Source: Paenibacillus oryzae (lineage in GTDB: Bacteria > Bacillota > Bacilli > Paenibacillales > Paenibacillaceae). Taken from it: 64,000 nucleotides of DNA. Made by a program: the position numbers and the translations under genes. A model generated the notes under the pieces. It ran no database searches and was not told the DNA's origin. It saw only the letters and a program-made list of their open reading frames with translations. The DNA lies in NCBI RefSeq assembly GCF_001675045.1, contig NZ_LYPA01000048.1, positions 1 to 64,000 of the forward strand, in the 5' to 3' direction. Positions 43,940-53,808 of this stretch are shown piece by piece (the stretch's first letter is position 1; the number at the start of each line of letters is the position of its first letter).

Positions 43940-46900
43940 TTAAAGACCCATAAGCAATGCAAGCAGCTTGGCGCTTTCAGCACGGGTTGCGTAGCCCTCC
44001 GGCTCAAAGGCTCCATTGCCGCGGCCTTCCAGAAGACCCAGCTCGACTGCAGCTCCAACGGAGCTTTCCGCCCAAGCTGCGATCGAAGCACGGTCAGTGA
44101 ATAACTCTGTGCTGCCCGCTTTCGGAGCTCGGCCTTCACGAAGCTCGAATGCCCGAATTACCATAACCGTCAATTCCTGGCGGCTGATGGCCTCCTCCGG
44201 AGCAAAATGTTCGCCGCTCCGTCCCTTAATCAAACCAGCCTCCGAAGCCGCAGACACCGCTGACGCGTACCAGGCCGAGCTGTCAACATCCTTAAACGAT
44301 GTACCCACAGTGCTTGTTGTCAAACCTAAGCTGCGAACAAGCATAGCTGCAAATTCAGCCCGTGTAACAGCCGCCCCGGGCGCAAACTCCGTTTCGCTTT
44401 TTCCTGTAATGATATGTTTTGCAGCCAATGCCTTGATGTAGGGGAACGCCCAATGCATCTCACCTGCATCAAGGAAGGTTTTGTTGTATTCCAGCAGTCC
44501 ATATGCGCTGAAATGCGAAACCTTCGCTGTCATTATGCCATCAGCTATTATACCTCCTGCATATTGAAGAGTACCGTCCTCGCCGATATAATAGACGCCC
44601 AGGGTGCTGGTATCGGCATCCGCAGGCACGGACCATTTCAGCTCGACAGGCTGGCTGAACTCGCTTAGCTTCGTTTCATTGCCATCGCGATCGATAACCG
44701 ACAGCGTCAGCTCGATTACAGTTCCCGCTTGCTTTAGCTCCGCGCCGGCCTTTGTCCCTGCGAGGGTTAGCAGCCTGCTTTGCTCCGTTTTCTCAAGCGG
44801 AGCAGCCTCCAGTGAAATATATGCTCCAGCAAGCTTGTTCTGGAGCATCTGCTTCAATGAATCTATTATTTTACCGGGAATTTCAACAGTCAGCTCCCCG
44901 GTCTTTACGACCAATTTCCGGCTTCCGTCAAGCCCGGCCAGACCTGCTGGCAGAAGCACACGGCTTTCGCCGCTATCCAGACCTGCTTCAATATTGCCCT
45001 CCGCGTCCCGCTCCGGGTTATTGATCACTTTACCTGCAGGCAAGGACGGAGCATTCGGCAAAATAATGGGCGGATTTCCACCCGAAGGCGCTTGTGGAGC
45101 AGCGGATACAGACTGAGACAAGGCAGATTCAACGCCGTTTTTGTCAAGCGCGGACACCTGGAAGCTATAGGTGGTTCCATTGCTCAAGCCGCTGGCCCGA
45201 TAGACGCTTTCCGTAACCGTCGCTTCGCTTTCCACGGCCGACTTTTGCTTCGCGCCGTTGATGTAGATGTTGTAACCAACAAGGCCTTCGACTTCAACGG
45301 CATTCCATTTCAAATCGACATAACCGTTGCCGGCCGTCGCCGTCAAACCTGTCGGTACGGCAAGAACTGGCCAACCTCCGGGGTTGCCGCTGTCCGGCAG
45401 ATCGCCGGTACGAATCAGCTCCCAATCGTCAAAGTCACCGCCCGCTTCTATAGCGTCTGTTACCACGGCGCCGATTTCCAATGTTCCGTTAGAAACCGCT
45501 ATGCCTGCAATTTCATTGCGATTCCAGCTGCTCCAGCCAGAAGCGGTCAATGCGGTTTTCTGCACATCATTGCCAGCCCCCGCGTACATATAGCTTTCGC
45601 CAATCGGGGCCGCATTAGCTCCAATTCTGGACATCATCGACAACGTATACACGCCGTTTGGCAGGTTTGTTACGATTTGCTTCGCAGTGATCAAGCTGCG
45701 ATTCCAGAAATGAAGAGCGTAGGAGCCGGAATAAGGCGCTTCGCCAGTGCGGCTGCTATTGCTCAATATCCATGCCGACATATCGCTGCTTTCAAAGCCG
45801 GGATTCGCCACATAGTTTTTTGGACGGACAACAATGGACGCCTGCACGACGCCTCCACCCTCCAATGTCCCCGTGGCGCTGTAGGTCCCTGCTTTTTCGT
45901 AAGGGTATTCAGCCGGAGTCCAGGACAATACATTGATGTCGCGATAAGCTCCGTCCTCGTAGAGACCTTTTGTTTTGCCCGGCAGCGGGACATTAATGCC
46001 TTCGCTTGTTGCAAGAGACACATGTTCTGCCTCTACCAGATCAGGCGCTGTATAATCGCTGCCATCTCCACGGACCAGATTAAACACCTTTATGGACGGA
46101 ATCGCTTCACCGAAAAAGGTAAACATCGCCTGATTGGACCAGCCGCTTCCGCCGTCCTCGGGAATTTCCTCTCCCTGATACGATGCGGCATATTTGGTGC
46201 CCCAGCCCGTATCTGCGCCCGGAAGCCATGCCGGCTCCCAATAAAACACCCCGAGGCCGCGCTCATTCGGAACCTCTGCCACTGCCGCGATTACGTCGCG
46301 GATAGCAGACGCCTGGCCGGATACCGTAGCTTTGTAGCCGCCGGCTTTTTCCGATGCCTGATTGAATACGTGGCCCGTCGGACCATTGTTTGGCACATCC
46401 TCCAGTGTATAGGCATAGGAGGTTTCCGCGATGACAACATCCTTGTTGAAGGTTGCGGACAAATCGTTCATCACCTTGCGGATATTGTCAAAGGAGCCAT
46501 GCCAGAACGGATAATAGGACAAGCCGATAACGTCGTAATCCAGATCCTTATAATTGCTATAAAAGTCTACTAATCTTTCTGTTCCATGATCAGGATTGGC
46601 GCGATGCAGCAGCACCTTGATTCTGTCCCCGCCCTTGTCGCTTTGGGCCTGGCGAACAGCCTGAATTCCGCTATCAATGTATTTGACTGCCGCGGCAGGC
46701 GATTTGCCCAGCGGCCATAACATGCCATCGTTAATTTCATTGCCTACCTGAACCATGTCGGGATAAGCTCCGGCATCCGCCAGGGATGAGATGACATCCA
46801 GCGTGTAGTCATAAACAGCCTGCTGCAATTGAGCTTCATTAAGGGAAGCCCATGCCTTCGGCGTTTTTTGCCGTGCAGGGTCAGCCCAGAAGTCGCTGTA

Positions 46901-48040
46901 GTGGAAATCAACCAGCACCTTCAGCCCCGCCGCTTTGGCCTGCTGGGCCATTTCAATAACGGCTTCCTTGTTTACATTGCCGGCGCCGTACCAGTTGCCA
47001 TTTTCATCCTTGGGATCATTCCACAGACGAAGACGAATCCAGTTCACGCCATTTTCCTTCAAAATATCCATTAACGGCTTCTGCACGCCATTCAGGTCGT
47101 AATAGCTGCGCCCCGCCTGCTGGATCGCCAGAATAGTGGAAATATCAGCGCCCATAATAAAATCGTTCCGCTTGCCATCCTGAAGCTCGGCTACAGGCTG
47201 TACAAACAGCGTGCTGTCTCCCAGCCGCTGCATTTGATCCGATACAAATACGGATGTTTTTCCGTTTGCCGGATTGCCGTCAATTGTGCCGGAAACGGTA
47301 ATAACCGCTTCCCCGTTACCTGCGGCAGTAACGATTCCGGCTGCGCTAACCGTTGCAACGGATTCGTCGCTGCTGCTGTACACCGCATCGGTCACAGCAG
47401 GCGAGTTAGCTTGGCCTTTTACTTTGACGGCCAGCTGCTGAGCTGCTCCCGGACGCAAATTGATTCCGTATGGACTAATGAGCAGCGTCTTTACCGATGG
47501 CTCATGCTCGGCGGCAAAAACAACATCCTTGAAATAACCGTAATGCTCGGCCGACGCTTTTACGGTAAATCCGATAACGGCTTCCCCGCTTGCGCCAACT
47601 TCAATGCCGCCCAGGCTCAAATCGCGCGGGGACGTCCACCCGCTGCCTGTGTAGGTAACTGGCGTACTGAAGCTGTCCGCTTCCGTTTGGGCAAACATAA
47701 CCGACCCTGCCGACGGCTCGCCTTTGTCGCCATAGGTTTTGGCCGTCAGCTTGTAGGTGCCCGGAGCCAGCCCCGTCAGCTTGTGCGTGATGGTAAAGTC
47801 CATGGACGAGCCGTCCCAATAACCCAAACCTCCTGCGTCCGCTGCCGAATTATCCGAAAGGGTTTGCGGCCATTCACCGTTAAGCAGCCACTCGGCGATA
47901 TTGCCATTGACCTTGAGATTGCTTGTCGGAACAATATCATTAGTTGCGGCCTGCACCTTTAATCCCCCCAAAGGAAACAGCGATACCACCATAACCGCTG
48001 CGAGCAAACCCGCCATATGCTTAAACCATTTGCGTTGCAT
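43940..48040 (-). CDS. S-layer-anchored arabinogalactan endo-beta-1,4-galactanase (GH53)
   Basis: Very large cell-surface galactanase of 1366 residues. Parts in order: signal peptide (1-31), a galactose-binding-like module (about 35-160), a bacterial Ig-like domain (about 165-265), the GH53 catalytic barrel (about 285-640) with acid/base E435 (VQVGNEINDG) and nucleophile E539 (VIAETSYAYT), an Ig-like domain (about 675-755), a CBM61-like module (about 755-885, NPGFESSDMSAW), fibronectin III (about 895-985), a linker region, and three SLH repeats (about 1190-1366) that tether it to the wall. GAGGAGG precedes the ATG. It lies downstream of a YesMN-lipoprotein operon but behind a terminator, so it has its own promoter. 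Confidence 0.93.
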   Translation of the reverse strand: MQRKWFKHMAGLLAAVMVVSLFPLGGLKVQAATNDIVPTSNLKVNGNIAEWLLNGEWPQTLSDNSAADAGGLGYWDGSSMDFTITHKLTGLAPGTYKLTAKTYGDKGEPSAGSVMFAQTEADSFSTPVTYTGSGWTSPRDLSLGGIEVGASGEAVIGFTVKASAEHYGYFKDVVFAAEHEPSVKTLLISPYGINLRPGAAQQLAVKVKGQANSPAVTDAVYSSSDESVATVSAAGIVTAAGNGEAVITVSGTIDGNPANGKTSVFVSDQMQRLGDSTLFVQPVAELQDGKRNDFIMGADISTILAIQQAGRSYYDLNGVQKPLMDILKENGVNWIRLRLWNDPKDENGNWYGAGNVNKEAVIEMAQQAKAAGLKVLVDFHYSDFWADPARQKTPKAWASLNEAQLQQAVYDYTLDVISSLADAGAYPDMVQVGNEINDGMLWPLGKSPAAAVKYIDSGIQAVRQAQSDKGGDRIKVLLHRANPDHGTERLVDFYSNYKDLDYDVIGLSYYPFWHGSFDNIRKVMNDLSATFNKDVVIAETSYAYTLEDVPNNGPTGHVFNQASEKAGGYKATVSGQASAIRDVIAAVAEVPNERGLGVFYWEPAWLPGADTGWGTKYAASYQGEEIPEDGGSGWSNQAMFTFFGEAIPSIKVFNLVRGDGSDYTAPDLVEAEHVSLATSEGINVPLPGKTKGLYEDGAYRDINVLSWTPAEYPYEKAGTYSATGTLEGGGVVQASIVVRPKNYVANPGFESSDMSAWILSNSSRTGEAPYSGSYALHFWNRSLITAKQIVTNLPNGVYTLSMMSRIGANAAPIGESYMYAGAGNDVQKTALTASGWSSWNRNEIAGIAVSNGTLEIGAVVTDAIEAGGDFDDWELIRTGDLPDSGNPGGWPVLAVPTGLTATAGNGYVDLKWNAVEVEGLVGYNIYINGAKQKSAVESEATVTESVYRASGLSNGTTYSFQVSALDKNGVESALSQSVSAAPQAPSGGNPPIILPNAPSLPAGKVINNPERDAEGNIEAGLDSGESRVLLPAGLAGLDGSRKLVVKTGELTVEIPGKIIDSLKQMLQNKLAGAYISLEAAPLEKTEQSRLLTLAGTKAGAELKQAGTVIELTLSVIDRDGNETKLSEFSQPVELKWSVPADADTSTLGVYYIGEDGTLQYAGGIIADGIMTAKVSHFSAYGLLEYNKTFLDAGEMHWAFPYIKALAAKHIITGKSETEFAPGAAVTRAEFAAMLVRSLGLTTSTVGTSFKDVDSSAWYASAVSAASEAGLIKGRSGEHFAPEEAISRQELTVMVIRAFELREGRAPKAGSTELFTDRASIAAWAESSVGAAVELGLLEGRGNGAFEPEGYATRAESAKLLALLMGL

Positions 48041-48163
48041 ATTCTACCTCCTCACAAGATGTGCGCTGATATATAAGCGCTTGGTCATCTTATTTTACTT
48101 GTCCGGGATTAAGACAGGTATGGCACATAAGCAAGGTATCTGCACTTTTTGAAACCAAAAAAG

Positions 48164-48198
48164 AAAAAAGCGGCAGCTTCCTCCATGGAAGCCGCCGC
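48164..48198 (-). terminator. Intrinsic terminator of the yesMN-lipoprotein operon
   Basis: On the minus strand GCGGCGGCTTCC pairs with GGAAGCTGCCGC around a short loop, followed by a T-rich tail, 28 bp past the binding-protein stop. Confidence 0.8.
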
Positions 48199-48226
48199 AA
48201 GATGCAAATGATTGGAAAAACAAGGA

Positions 48227-49885
48227 TTATTGAACAGAGCCGTACCAGGCATTCACTTCCTTCGTGATGTCGTCTCCCCCGCTGGATTTCCACTTATCAA
48301 CAAAAGCCTCGAAGGCTTCAAGGGGCTGTTCGCCATAAATGATTTCACTCATGACTCGCAGCTCTAGCTTGTTCAAATAATCCTGCCTGACGTTCATCGT
48401 TTCGGTGGGGGGGCCCGTAAAGCGGTTTTTGAAGGAGATATTTTCCTGCTCCAGCAAAACCTTTGCAGCCGCCGGCGTCTCTAGGCCGTATGCCGTCTTG
48501 ACTTCCTTCTCCAGCCTTGTCTCCGCCTTTTTGCCTTCCGCCAGGTTCAGCAGCGCCTTGATCTGGGCATCGGGGATGCGCGCTCCATCGCGGACAAGCA
48601 GATACCTTCCCGAATTGACATAACCGCCGGGAATATTCTCCCAACGGAGAAGCGAGCCGTCATCGGCTATATCGTAGTCGTAGTTTTTGAATAAGCCATT
48701 GTCAAACACGGTGCCTGGCTTAGGATCGGCGTAATGGTCGAACATATAATTCTGATAAGCGAACAACGCTTCGGGATGCTCCATATCCTTGCTGATCAGC
48801 GTTACGCCATTGGTAAACAACGAGCCGTGTCTCATGGCTATCCCATCTGGTCCCGCAGGAATGGGATAAGGCTTCCAAAGAGCATCCGGGGCATGTTTAA
48901 CCGTATCGGCGAGCGGCCAGCCGCTCATCCAGTAAGGTCCCGGAATGATGCCGGCCGTTCCCGCAACAGCCGGCTCGGAGGTTTTGGTCTCATCCCATAA
49001 CGCTGCCTCTTGTGGAATAAACCCCTGCGCCAGCCAGCTCTTCAGCTTCTGCAGACCCTGTTTCATTGCAGGCTGAACCGAGCCGTATTCCAGGCTGCCG
49101 TTCTCTCCCTCGTTCCATTGCTCCGGCAGCGTGCCGTAAGCGCCAAAAATCCAGGAGGGGTCGCCCATCCACGTGCTGAACGTGTCTTTAAAGCCAATGC
49201 TGAGGGGAATAACCGCCTCCGGCTCCAGCCCGTCCGGATTATTATATTTGAAAGCCTCCATAACCGTCTCCAGCTCAGCCAGCGTTGTTGGCGCCGATAA
49301 CCCAAGCTTCTCCAGCCAGTCTTGTCTGATCCAGAGCAGGTAGTCATGGTTATAAGCATAGTCCAGCACGGGCAGACCCATTTTTTGACCGTTGCGCATA
49401 TAGGGGTTCCATACCGTGTCATCAATTGCCATCGCTTTTTTCCACGTATCTCCCGCGTATTGATCGAACAAAGAGCCAACCTCGCGGAATAACCCGGAGT
49501 CAATGAGATCATGCGCCAATTGGGCATCCCCGATAGTCACGACATCAGGAAGCTGTCCGCCGGAGGTCAAAGCAAGCCGCATTTTGGTAGCAAAAGCGTT
49601 ATTGGAGTCCGTTACGGACCACAACGTTTTAATGTCGATGCCAAGCGTCTCCTTCGCCCAACGCGTCGCCACATTGCTTTCGATGCTTTCGCCGTTTTTG
49701 AACTTTAGCTCGGGATCGATGCCCCATACGGTTGTGATGGCAATAGGGGGATCAAACTTCCCTGCTCCCGCTTCTCCCATCTTCTCCGCCGATTCCTCCT
49801 TGCACGCGACTAGGGGCAAAATAAGGATGATTAGCAATAAGAGACGCCAAACAAGCCGCACATTTCTCTCAATAGCGTTATTCAT
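48227..49885 (-). CDS. Extracellular solute-binding lipoprotein coupled to a two-component system
   Basis: Lipoprotein of 552 residues of the large type 1 (LplA/YtcQ-like) binding-protein class. The lipobox is LVAC with Cys near residue 28. Binding-protein landmarks include DVVTIGDAQLAHDLIDSG and LEKLGLSAPTTLAELETVM. The ATG overlaps the yesN-type gene by 4 bp, so it is translated with the sensor system. No permease genes follow, only a terminator and then the galactanase gene. It may feed a permease elsewhere or serve as the ligand-sensing subunit of the kinase; galactan oligosaccharide is the ligand suggested by context. Confidence 0.88.
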   Translation of the reverse strand: MNNAIERNVRLVWRLLLLIILILPLVACKEESAEKMGEAGAGKFDPPIAITTVWGIDPELKFKNGESIESNVATRWAKETLGIDIKTLWSVTDSNNAFATKMRLALTSGGQLPDVVTIGDAQLAHDLIDSGLFREVGSLFDQYAGDTWKKAMAIDDTVWNPYMRNGQKMGLPVLDYAYNHDYLLWIRQDWLEKLGLSAPTTLAELETVMEAFKYNNPDGLEPEAVIPLSIGFKDTFSTWMGDPSWIFGAYGTLPEQWNEGENGSLEYGSVQPAMKQGLQKLKSWLAQGFIPQEAALWDETKTSEPAVAGTAGIIPGPYWMSGWPLADTVKHAPDALWKPYPIPAGPDGIAMRHGSLFTNGVTLISKDMEHPEALFAYQNYMFDHYADPKPGTVFDNGLFKNYDYDIADDGSLLRWENIPGGYVNSGRYLLVRDGARIPDAQIKALLNLAEGKKAETRLEKEVKTAYGLETPAAAKVLLEQENISFKNRFTGPPTETMNVRQDYLNKLELRVMSEIIYGEQPLEAFEAFVDKWKSSGGDDITKEVNAWYGSVQ

Positions 49886-51501
49886 ACCATTTTCTCCCGG
49901 TATTCCTGCGGCGTCATGCCGTAATGCTTTTTGAATATTTTGCTAAAATATTGCGGATTCTGATACCCCAGCTCCGTTGTAATTTCATATATTTTTTTAT
50001 GGCTCGACTTCAGCATCTCGACAGCCCGCTCCATTCTCATGCGCATAATATAATCGCCGAGGCTTTCTCCGGTTTCGTTTTTGTACAGCTTGGTCAGGTA
50101 GACGGGATGCAAAAAAACTTTGTCCGCTATGCTTTTGACCGAGGTTTCCTCTCCCAGATTGCCCGTAACCAGCTCCTGAACCCGCTTGATCATATGCCGT
50201 TTGCTGGTCGTTTCGCTCTCCGCAAGCAGAGCTTCCAACCTGTCCAATATCTCGTCGCACCACGCCTTAAGCTTATCTGTGGAGCTGATCAGACTGCGGT
50301 CCAGCAGCATATGGAAGCCTTCCGGATCAACATCCTGCATTGCCATGCCTTGCTTGTGAAGGAGATACAAAAAAGCGTTCGAGATCGACAAAAATGCCTC
50401 GTGCAGCTCTTCGCGGGTTAAAGCCTCTTCCCCTTTTTCGCGATGAAGAGCCTGCGCTATTTTTCCACGGGCCGCATCCCATTGACCGGATTCAAGACAA
50501 TGAATCAGCGTTGGCGGCTTGTACAGCTCCTCGATTCCTTTGCCGCCCGCGGAGCTGCGCCGGGGCAAGTCCTCCACAAACAACAGCGCGCCGCCACGGT
50601 CCAGACGGTAAAACGCAGCCAGCGCCGTGCGATATATCATTCCCAGCTGCTCCGGCATCGTAAACCACTCCGAAACAACAATTGCGATGTCCCCCTTCAA
50701 ATAGGAGCTTACCAGCTCCTGAAAATCAAGGCAGCGACGCGTGATGTTTTCCTTGCGGAACAAGGAGTAGTCTCCGCCCTCGGGAACCGAGGCCACAATG
50801 GCCAGACAATCATGCGGCGCCTTGCTGTGCCAAATCCGGTAGGACGGTCCAAAAACCTCCTCGGCGATGTTGCCAACCGCATATTCCATCAGCGCGATGG
50901 AGCGGCTGTCCATTCCAGTAAAGCTTCGGCCAAGCTGAACAAGCATCAGAAGCGCAGAATCTTCCGCCTCCACCTTTATTTCGTATTGCAGCAGCTTATC
51001 GCGCAGCACAGCGAGCGACATTTGCCGTCCGAGCAGCAGCTCCTGCATCAGATTTTGGCGCAAAACGGAACGGTCGGATTTAATTGTATACATCAGGCGA
51101 TGATACTGGTCCGCTTTCTCCCATTCCTCCTTCAGCTCTTCGATGCTGCCAGCCAGACAGCGAATAAATGCCTCGTCGTTAACCGGCTTCAGCAAATAGT
51201 CGAGCGCCTTGAGCTGAATCGCTTTTTTGGCGTATTCAAAATCGGAGTAACCTGTCAGCAGAAGAGAGCGTATATGGGGCCAACGCTCTTTGACTAGTCC
51301 GATCAGCTCCAGTCCGTTCATTTCCGGCATGCGAATATCCGTTACCAGAATATCTATCGCCTGTTCCTCCAAAAGTGTCAGCGCTTCGACGGGCGAAGCC
51401 GCCTGATAAACGCGGGCAACGCCAAGCTCCCGCCAAGGAATCGTTGCTGCCAAGCTTTCCGTCACATAGCTTTCGTCATCCACCAGCAATACCTCGATCA
51501 T
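49882..51501 (-). CDS. AraC-type response regulator (YesN family)
   Basis: Response regulator of 539 residues. The receiver (1-120) carries the phosphoacceptor in DILVTDIRMPEMNGLEL near residue 55 and LDYLLKPVND. A long middle part (about 130-430) of the YesN type is followed by two AraC helix-turn-helix motifs at the C terminus (SIADKVFLHPVYLTKLYKNE and ITTELGYQNPQYFSKIFKKH). It overlaps the kinase gene and the lipoprotein gene by 4 bp each. GGAGGTG precedes the ATG. Likely target: the local operon and the GH53 gene. Confidence 0.92.
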   Translation of the reverse strand: MIEVLLVDDESYVTESLAATIPWRELGVARVYQAASPVEALTLLEEQAIDILVTDIRMPEMNGLELIGLVKERWPHIRSLLLTGYSDFEYAKKAIQLKALDYLLKPVNDEAFIRCLAGSIEELKEEWEKADQYHRLMYTIKSDRSVLRQNLMQELLLGRQMSLAVLRDKLLQYEIKVEAEDSALLMLVQLGRSFTGMDSRSIALMEYAVGNIAEEVFGPSYRIWHSKAPHDCLAIVASVPEGGDYSLFRKENITRRCLDFQELVSSYLKGDIAIVVSEWFTMPEQLGMIYRTALAAFYRLDRGGALLFVEDLPRRSSAGGKGIEELYKPPTLIHCLESGQWDAARGKIAQALHREKGEEALTREELHEAFLSISNAFLYLLHKQGMAMQDVDPEGFHMLLDRSLISSTDKLKAWCDEILDRLEALLAESETTSKRHMIKRVQELVTGNLGEETSVKSIADKVFLHPVYLTKLYKNETGESLGDYIMRMRMERAVEMLKSSHKKIYEITTELGYQNPQYFSKIFKKHYGMTPQEYREKMV

Positions 51502-53255
51502 CGTTTCACCTCCTCAAGCTTTACCGCTTCCGGCGACCAGGTCAATACAACCCGAAGCCCGCCCAATGGAGACTTGGCAAAAGTCAAGCCCGCCTCCGCG
51601 CCGTATCTCAGCTGCAGCCGCTGCTGGACATTCCATAGTCCGTAGCCGGCTTCTCCATCCATCGGAAAACGAAGCTTTTTCCCAAGCTCATGCAATGCTT
51701 CCTGCGACATTCCCCTGCCGTCATCGTCCACAGTAACGGACAACAGCCCCTCTCCGGCCTCTTCAGCTGTAATCATGATTCGGCCCGACTCCAGACATGG
51801 CTCAATGCCATGCTGCAACGCGTTTTCCACTAACGGCTGGATGACAAGCGGCGGTACGGGCTGCTTTCTGAGCCAAGGCGGCACAGTAATCTCGTAATGA
51901 AGCCGCTTCATCCTCATTTTCCCGATATCCAGGTAATTGACGATCAGCTCCAATTCCTCCTCCAGCGCCACAAACTCCCGCTCCTGTCTGGTCGCATACC
52001 GATAATAATCCGACAGATTTTGCGACATCGCGATAATCGCATTGTAATTTTGCAGCTTGGCCATGCTGGAAATAAAGGAAAAGCAGTTATAAATAAAATG
52101 GGGATTAATTTGTGATTGCAGCTGCTTTAAGCGGGCCTCCTTCACATGAAGCTTCTCCAGGTAAACCCGCTGAAACAAATCCTGGATCTGGGCAACCATC
52201 GAATTAAAACGAGTAAACAAAAAGCTGAACTCGCTGCTGCCCTTAGGCTTCAGACGGACGGTATAGTCCTCGTTTTTAAGCTTCTGGAAGCTGGTCACAA
52301 GCTGGCGGATCGGCACTTGAACCTGCGCATAAAGCAAATAAGCTACAATACCGCTCATCAGTAACAGCGCCGCGGCGGAGATGTAGAACAGCAAGCTGGA
52401 TTTTCTCATAGGCAGCGTAACATCGGATAACGGAACGTAATCCACCAGCATCCAGCCCGTTGTATCCGACAGCTGGGCATTGACCAGAAAGGATTGGCCG
52501 TCTATTTTTGCAACCGCGTTCTGCGGCGGCTCCTCCGCTCCCTCCAGCAGGCTAGCCGCCAGCTTGCCGATCAGGACAGAATCCGATAATCCGTTTTTAA
52601 TGACCCCTTCCGATTCCTTATAATAAAAGGGGTCGCGCTGTCCGTCCCCGCGAAATGTATCCAGCAGACGAACAATATTGCTGCTGTCGAATTCCACCTC
52701 GATGATCAAATTGGCTTTTTCCGGCTGGTGAAAGGAGGATAGCGGCGATACCGTAATAAGCGAAAAATAATGGCTTGTCTCGCCGTTTTTTTCGGCTGTG
52801 CGAACCTGCCATCCCTGCTTTAGCCTTTGTTTTACATCGGCAAAATCATATGTGTATACGTCGCTTGCCGTTATGGCCCGTCCCAGCGACGGCGAATAGA
52901 TGATTAACCGGCTTATCCAGTTCAGCGAGCTTTGCTGAGCGCTCAGCTTTTGTTGAATACGCTTGACTAGCACCATGGTGTCCAGGTCCAGATAAGGGCT
53001 TGTCTGCTGAAAATAATCTTTAAGCTCCGAAATATCGGGATCATGCAGCAGCAGGTTGGGCCATAGGCTGATGGATTGAATGGTCGTATCCACCTGATGC
53101 TGAAAAAACTGCAGCTGGCTCCGGCTGGATTCATGAAGCTCGGCTCGCAGCACGTTAGTTCCAATCTGATTGGAATAAATGTACAGCCCCATTATGGGAA
53201 TAAGCATAAGAAGAATAACAGCCATCATTTTACGGAATAAATTAAATTTAAGCAT
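51498..53255 (-). CDS. Sensor histidine kinase (YesM family)
   Basis: Membrane kinase of 585 residues. Helices at about 10-28 and 285-310 enclose an extracytoplasmic Cache-type sensor; a HAMP domain follows (about 312-365). The His_kinase motif is LQSQINPHFIYNCFSFISSM near residue 385, and the ATP site shows VIQPLVENALQHGIEP and DDGRGM. The start at 53255 (MLKFNLFRK) is supported by AGGGTG nine bases upstream; an in-frame GTG at 53267 is not. First gene of the coupled kinase, regulator, binding-lipoprotein operon. Confidence 0.92.
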   Translation of the reverse strand: MLKFNLFRKMMAVILLMLIPIMGLYIYSNQIGTNVLRAELHESSRSQLQFFQHQVDTTIQSISLWPNLLLHDPDISELKDYFQQTSPYLDLDTMVLVKRIQQKLSAQQSSLNWISRLIIYSPSLGRAITASDVYTYDFADVKQRLKQGWQVRTAEKNGETSHYFSLITVSPLSSFHQPEKANLIIEVEFDSSNIVRLLDTFRGDGQRDPFYYKESEGVIKNGLSDSVLIGKLAASLLEGAEEPPQNAVAKIDGQSFLVNAQLSDTTGWMLVDYVPLSDVTLPMRKSSLLFYISAAALLLMSGIVAYLLYAQVQVPIRQLVTSFQKLKNEDYTVRLKPKGSSEFSFLFTRFNSMVAQIQDLFQRVYLEKLHVKEARLKQLQSQINPHFIYNCFSFISSMAKLQNYNAIIAMSQNLSDYYRYATRQEREFVALEEELELIVNYLDIGKMRMKRLHYEITVPPWLRKQPVPPLVIQPLVENALQHGIEPCLESGRIMITAEEAGEGLLSVTVDDDGRGMSQEALHELGKKLRFPMDGEAGYGLWNVQQRLQLRYGAEAGLTFAKSPLGGLRVVLTWSPEAVKLEEVKR

Positions 53256-53375
53256 AGATCCGATCACCCTGTTTCTTCATATGCGCCGTCTTTTACAAAA
53301 AAATAAACAGCCGGCTGCTGTCGCGCGGACATTTACATTATATCGTCCAGATGCATGGAGTAAAGCCATAACTAT

Positions 53376-53413
53376 AAAAAGGCCGGCAAGGCAGTTAAAA
53401 AACCGCCTTGCCG
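53376..53413 (-). terminator. Intrinsic terminator downstream of the small Tyr-rich ORF
   Basis: On the minus strand CGGCAAGGC pairs perfectly with GCCTTGCCG around a T-rich loop, followed by GCC and TTTTT. It ends transcripts arriving from the tiny ORF at 53581-53718. The rest of the 53256-53580 gap contains an in-frame extension of that ORF but nothing else that I can support. Confidence 0.75.
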
Positions 53414-53580
53414 ACCCCTTTCCGTTACTAATCGAAGCTAGAGCCTATAGGTCCCTTCCATTGCCGATTACGTCTTGCCTTACGGACATTTTCGGCCATC
53501 AGCCATTAAAGCTCCAAGGAAACTGGCGAATGATCCCGTTTGTAATAGTATCCGCCATCATAAGCGCCTGCTTTTGAATC

Positions 53581-53718
53581 TCATCGCTTATCCCAGAGCG
53601 ACCGCACGGAACGGTTTAACTCTACTTTGGACGGGGTCCACATGCATTGCCAGTCCTGGCGCGGCGCGTAGTGGCCGTACGACGAATAATAACCATAAGC
53701 GGGATAATAGCTGTACAA
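53581..53718 (-). CDS. Small Tyr-rich protein of unknown function
   Basis: A 45-residue ORF beginning at a TTG codon with AAAGAGGTG six bases upstream. It starts YSYYPAYGYYSSYGHYAP, then becomes basic and ends SLWDKR. Upstream in-frame ATG or TTG codons (53745, 53781) have no ribosome binding site. After the TGA stop the same frame continues for 22 codons with similar Tyr-rich text (GAYDGGYYYKRDH) before TAA. A strong terminator follows 165 bp later. It may be a small coat- or surface-type protein, or the front part of a longer protein broken by a nonsense change. No homologue recognised. Confidence 0.5.
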   Translation of the reverse strand: MYSYYPAYGYYSSYGHYAPRQDWQCMWTPSKVELNRSVRSLWDKR

Positions 53719-53808
53719 TGGAAGCACCTCTTTTTTTACCAGCATATGGGCGAAGTTACCAAGAGGTGAACGCTCAGACAAACGCGGCGTTGTTGTTTTT
53801 TTGCAAGC

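Noticed and set aside
45092-46573. Long plus-strand ORF (493 codons) inside the GH53 gene
   Set aside because: Antisense shadow of a clear GH53 coding region, with no ribosome binding site and no recognisable domain.
48066-48084. cre site upstream of the GH53 gene (AAGCGCTT core)
   Set aside because: Only the central eight bases match; the outer conserved TG and CA positions are missing.
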